Positions 62,252 to 64,000 of a DNA stretch of 64,000 nucleotides are shown here, piece by piece. Positions within the stretch are counted from its first letter, which is position 1; each line of letters begins with the position of its first letter. This stretch comes from Microbacterium stercoris (GTDB taxonomy: Bacteria > Actinomycetota > Actinomycetes > Actinomycetales > Microbacteriaceae): assembly GCF_017592545.1 (NCBI RefSeq), contig NZ_JAGFOA010000001.1:595587-659586 (forward strand), in the 5' to 3' direction. The translations under genes and the position numbers were made by a program. Below the pieces are notes generated by a model. The model was not told where the DNA came from, searched no databases, and saw only the letters and a program-made list of their open reading frames with translations.

Positions 62252-62647
62252 ATGTCCGTCCTGACCGGGGCCCGGATGGATCCGGAGTCCGTCGTCATCG
62301 TCCAGCCGCTGCTGGACGCGTGGGCGGCGGCGATCGCGGACGGCGCGCCGACGGCCGTCGCCGCCCTGTTCACGCCGGATGCGCTGCTGCAGGGCTTCGA
62401 TCCGGCGCCGGGCTTCGGTCGGGCGAGCATCGAGGCGTACTACGCCAAGCAGCCCGCGGGTCTGCGCGCCGACGTCGATCTGCTCGTCGCGCGTCCGCTG
62501 GGTCCGGACAGCGTGCTCGGCTACGCGCACGTCGTCTTCCACCGCCCGGAGGGACCGGTGCCCGTGCACCTGACCGCCGTCGCCGAACGGACGGCGGACG
62601 GGTGGCTGCTGAGCCACTATCACGTGTCCCGGATCACCCTGGGATGA
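62252..62647 (+). CDS. SnoaL-like / nuclear transport factor 2-fold protein
   Basis: A 131-residue NTF2-like protein: VIVQPLLDAWAAAIADGAPT, LFTPDALLQGFDPAPGFGRA, SIEAYYAKQPAGLRADVDLL and ERTADGWLLSHYHVSRITLG. The fold binds small molecules and includes isomerases and cyclases; the exact role is unknown. ATG lies 1 nt after the SDR stop, so both belong to the TetR-controlled operon. A 12-13 bp hairpin follows. Confidence 0.85.
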   Translation: MSVLTGARMDPESVVIVQPLLDAWAAAIADGAPTAVAALFTPDALLQGFDPAPGFGRASIEAYYAKQPAGLRADVDLLVARPLGPDSVLGYAHVVFHRPEGPVPVHLTAVAERTADGWLLSHYHVSRITLG

Positions 62648-62657
62648 TCCGACCCGT

Positions 62658-62689
62658 CCGAGACGCGGCTCAGGGGAGCCGCGTCTCGG
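62658..62689 (+). terminator. Hairpin terminator after the SDR-SnoaL operon
   Basis: CCGAGACGCGGCT (62658-62670) pairs with AGCCGCGTCTCGG (62677-62689) around CAGGGG: a 13-bp perfect stem, just before the TAGGCT -10 of the next gene. Confidence 0.88.
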
Positions 62690-62706
62690 GCGGCTAGGCT
62701 TGCTCG

Positions 62707-64000
<1,294 letters not shown>

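Overview
The window is about 64 kb of uniformly high-GC chromosomal DNA from an actinobacterium. The gene families and their order point to the family Microbacteriaceae, most likely Microbacterium or a close relative: uvrA-uvrC-rapZ-whiA followed by gap-pgk-tpiA-secG-rbpA, a tkt-tal-pgi-zwf-opcA-pgl operon, a suf operon, RbpA, WhiA, OpcA, BioQ-BioYMN and a split ctaA/ctaB. This assignment is inferred from gene content and order, not from a database search. Almost all of the DNA is coding. I saw no insertion sequence, prophage, CRISPR array, integron or plasmid function, so this reads as core chromosome rather than an accessory island.

Layout. Positions 1-2.7 kb hold a large-subunit catalase cut by the window start, then a 70-residue cysteine-bearing protein divergent from an OhrR-type MarR regulator. 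From 2.7 to 14.3 kb lie nucleotide excision repair (uvrA, uvrC), rapZ, whiA, superoxide dismutase, lower glycolysis (gap, pgk, tpiA), secG and rbpA. From 14.4 to 22.5 kb, on the minus strand, six central-carbon genes (tkt, tal, pgi, zwf, opcA, pgl) are chained mostly by 4-nt overlaps. From 22.8 to 25.5 kb are heme A biosynthesis genes (ctaB, ctaA) around a PEBP protein. From 25.7 to 29.8 kb is a suf Fe-S assembly operon with a built-in Rieske protein. From 29.8 to 33.4 kb are a MalY/PatB lyase, an MFS exporter and a siderophore-interacting protein behind a DtxR-type iron box. From 33.4 to 36.5 kb is a biotin module: a BioQ-like repressor with two tandem operators facing bioY-bioM-bioN and a CHY zinc-finger gene. 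From 36.5 to 46 kb are an ABC-F ATPase, SURF1, DUF3099, fabG, small hydrolases, a second TetR operon, serB, an ABC ATPase and zinc-independent L31. From 46 to 56 kb are an exonuclease, a hydrolase, an Lrp regulator, topoisomerase IB, a phosphatase, a sirtuin, a SPOUT methyltransferase, an SGNH hydrolase, a helicase and an iron/manganese transporter. From 56 to 64 kb are tRNA-Leu(GAG), an M20 peptidase, uppP, a PAC2 protein, a third TetR with its local regulon, an HAD phosphatase and trmI cut by the window end.

Common logic. The strongest genome-wide signal is promoter architecture. About 26 start codons sit only 6-8 nt downstream of a TANNNT-like -10 hexamer (typically TAGGCT or TAGACT) with no ribosome binding site, the layout expected for leaderless transcripts. 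Within operons, genes instead overlap by 1-7 nt. Several compact regulatory units can be read directly: an OhrR-like operator, an iron box, twin BioQ-type operators, a 20-bp TetR palindrome, and a 19-bp box shared by two promoters around the third TetR gene. Strong GC-rich hairpins without U-tracts mark many transcript ends.

I did not find an obviously new defence or mobile system. The most interesting leads are the leaderless promoter grammar, the shared TetR box, the CHY zinc-finger gene coupled to the biotin transporter, the twin GAAA-tetraloop hairpins before the tRNA, and the Val/Glu/Thr repeat linker in the exonuclease.
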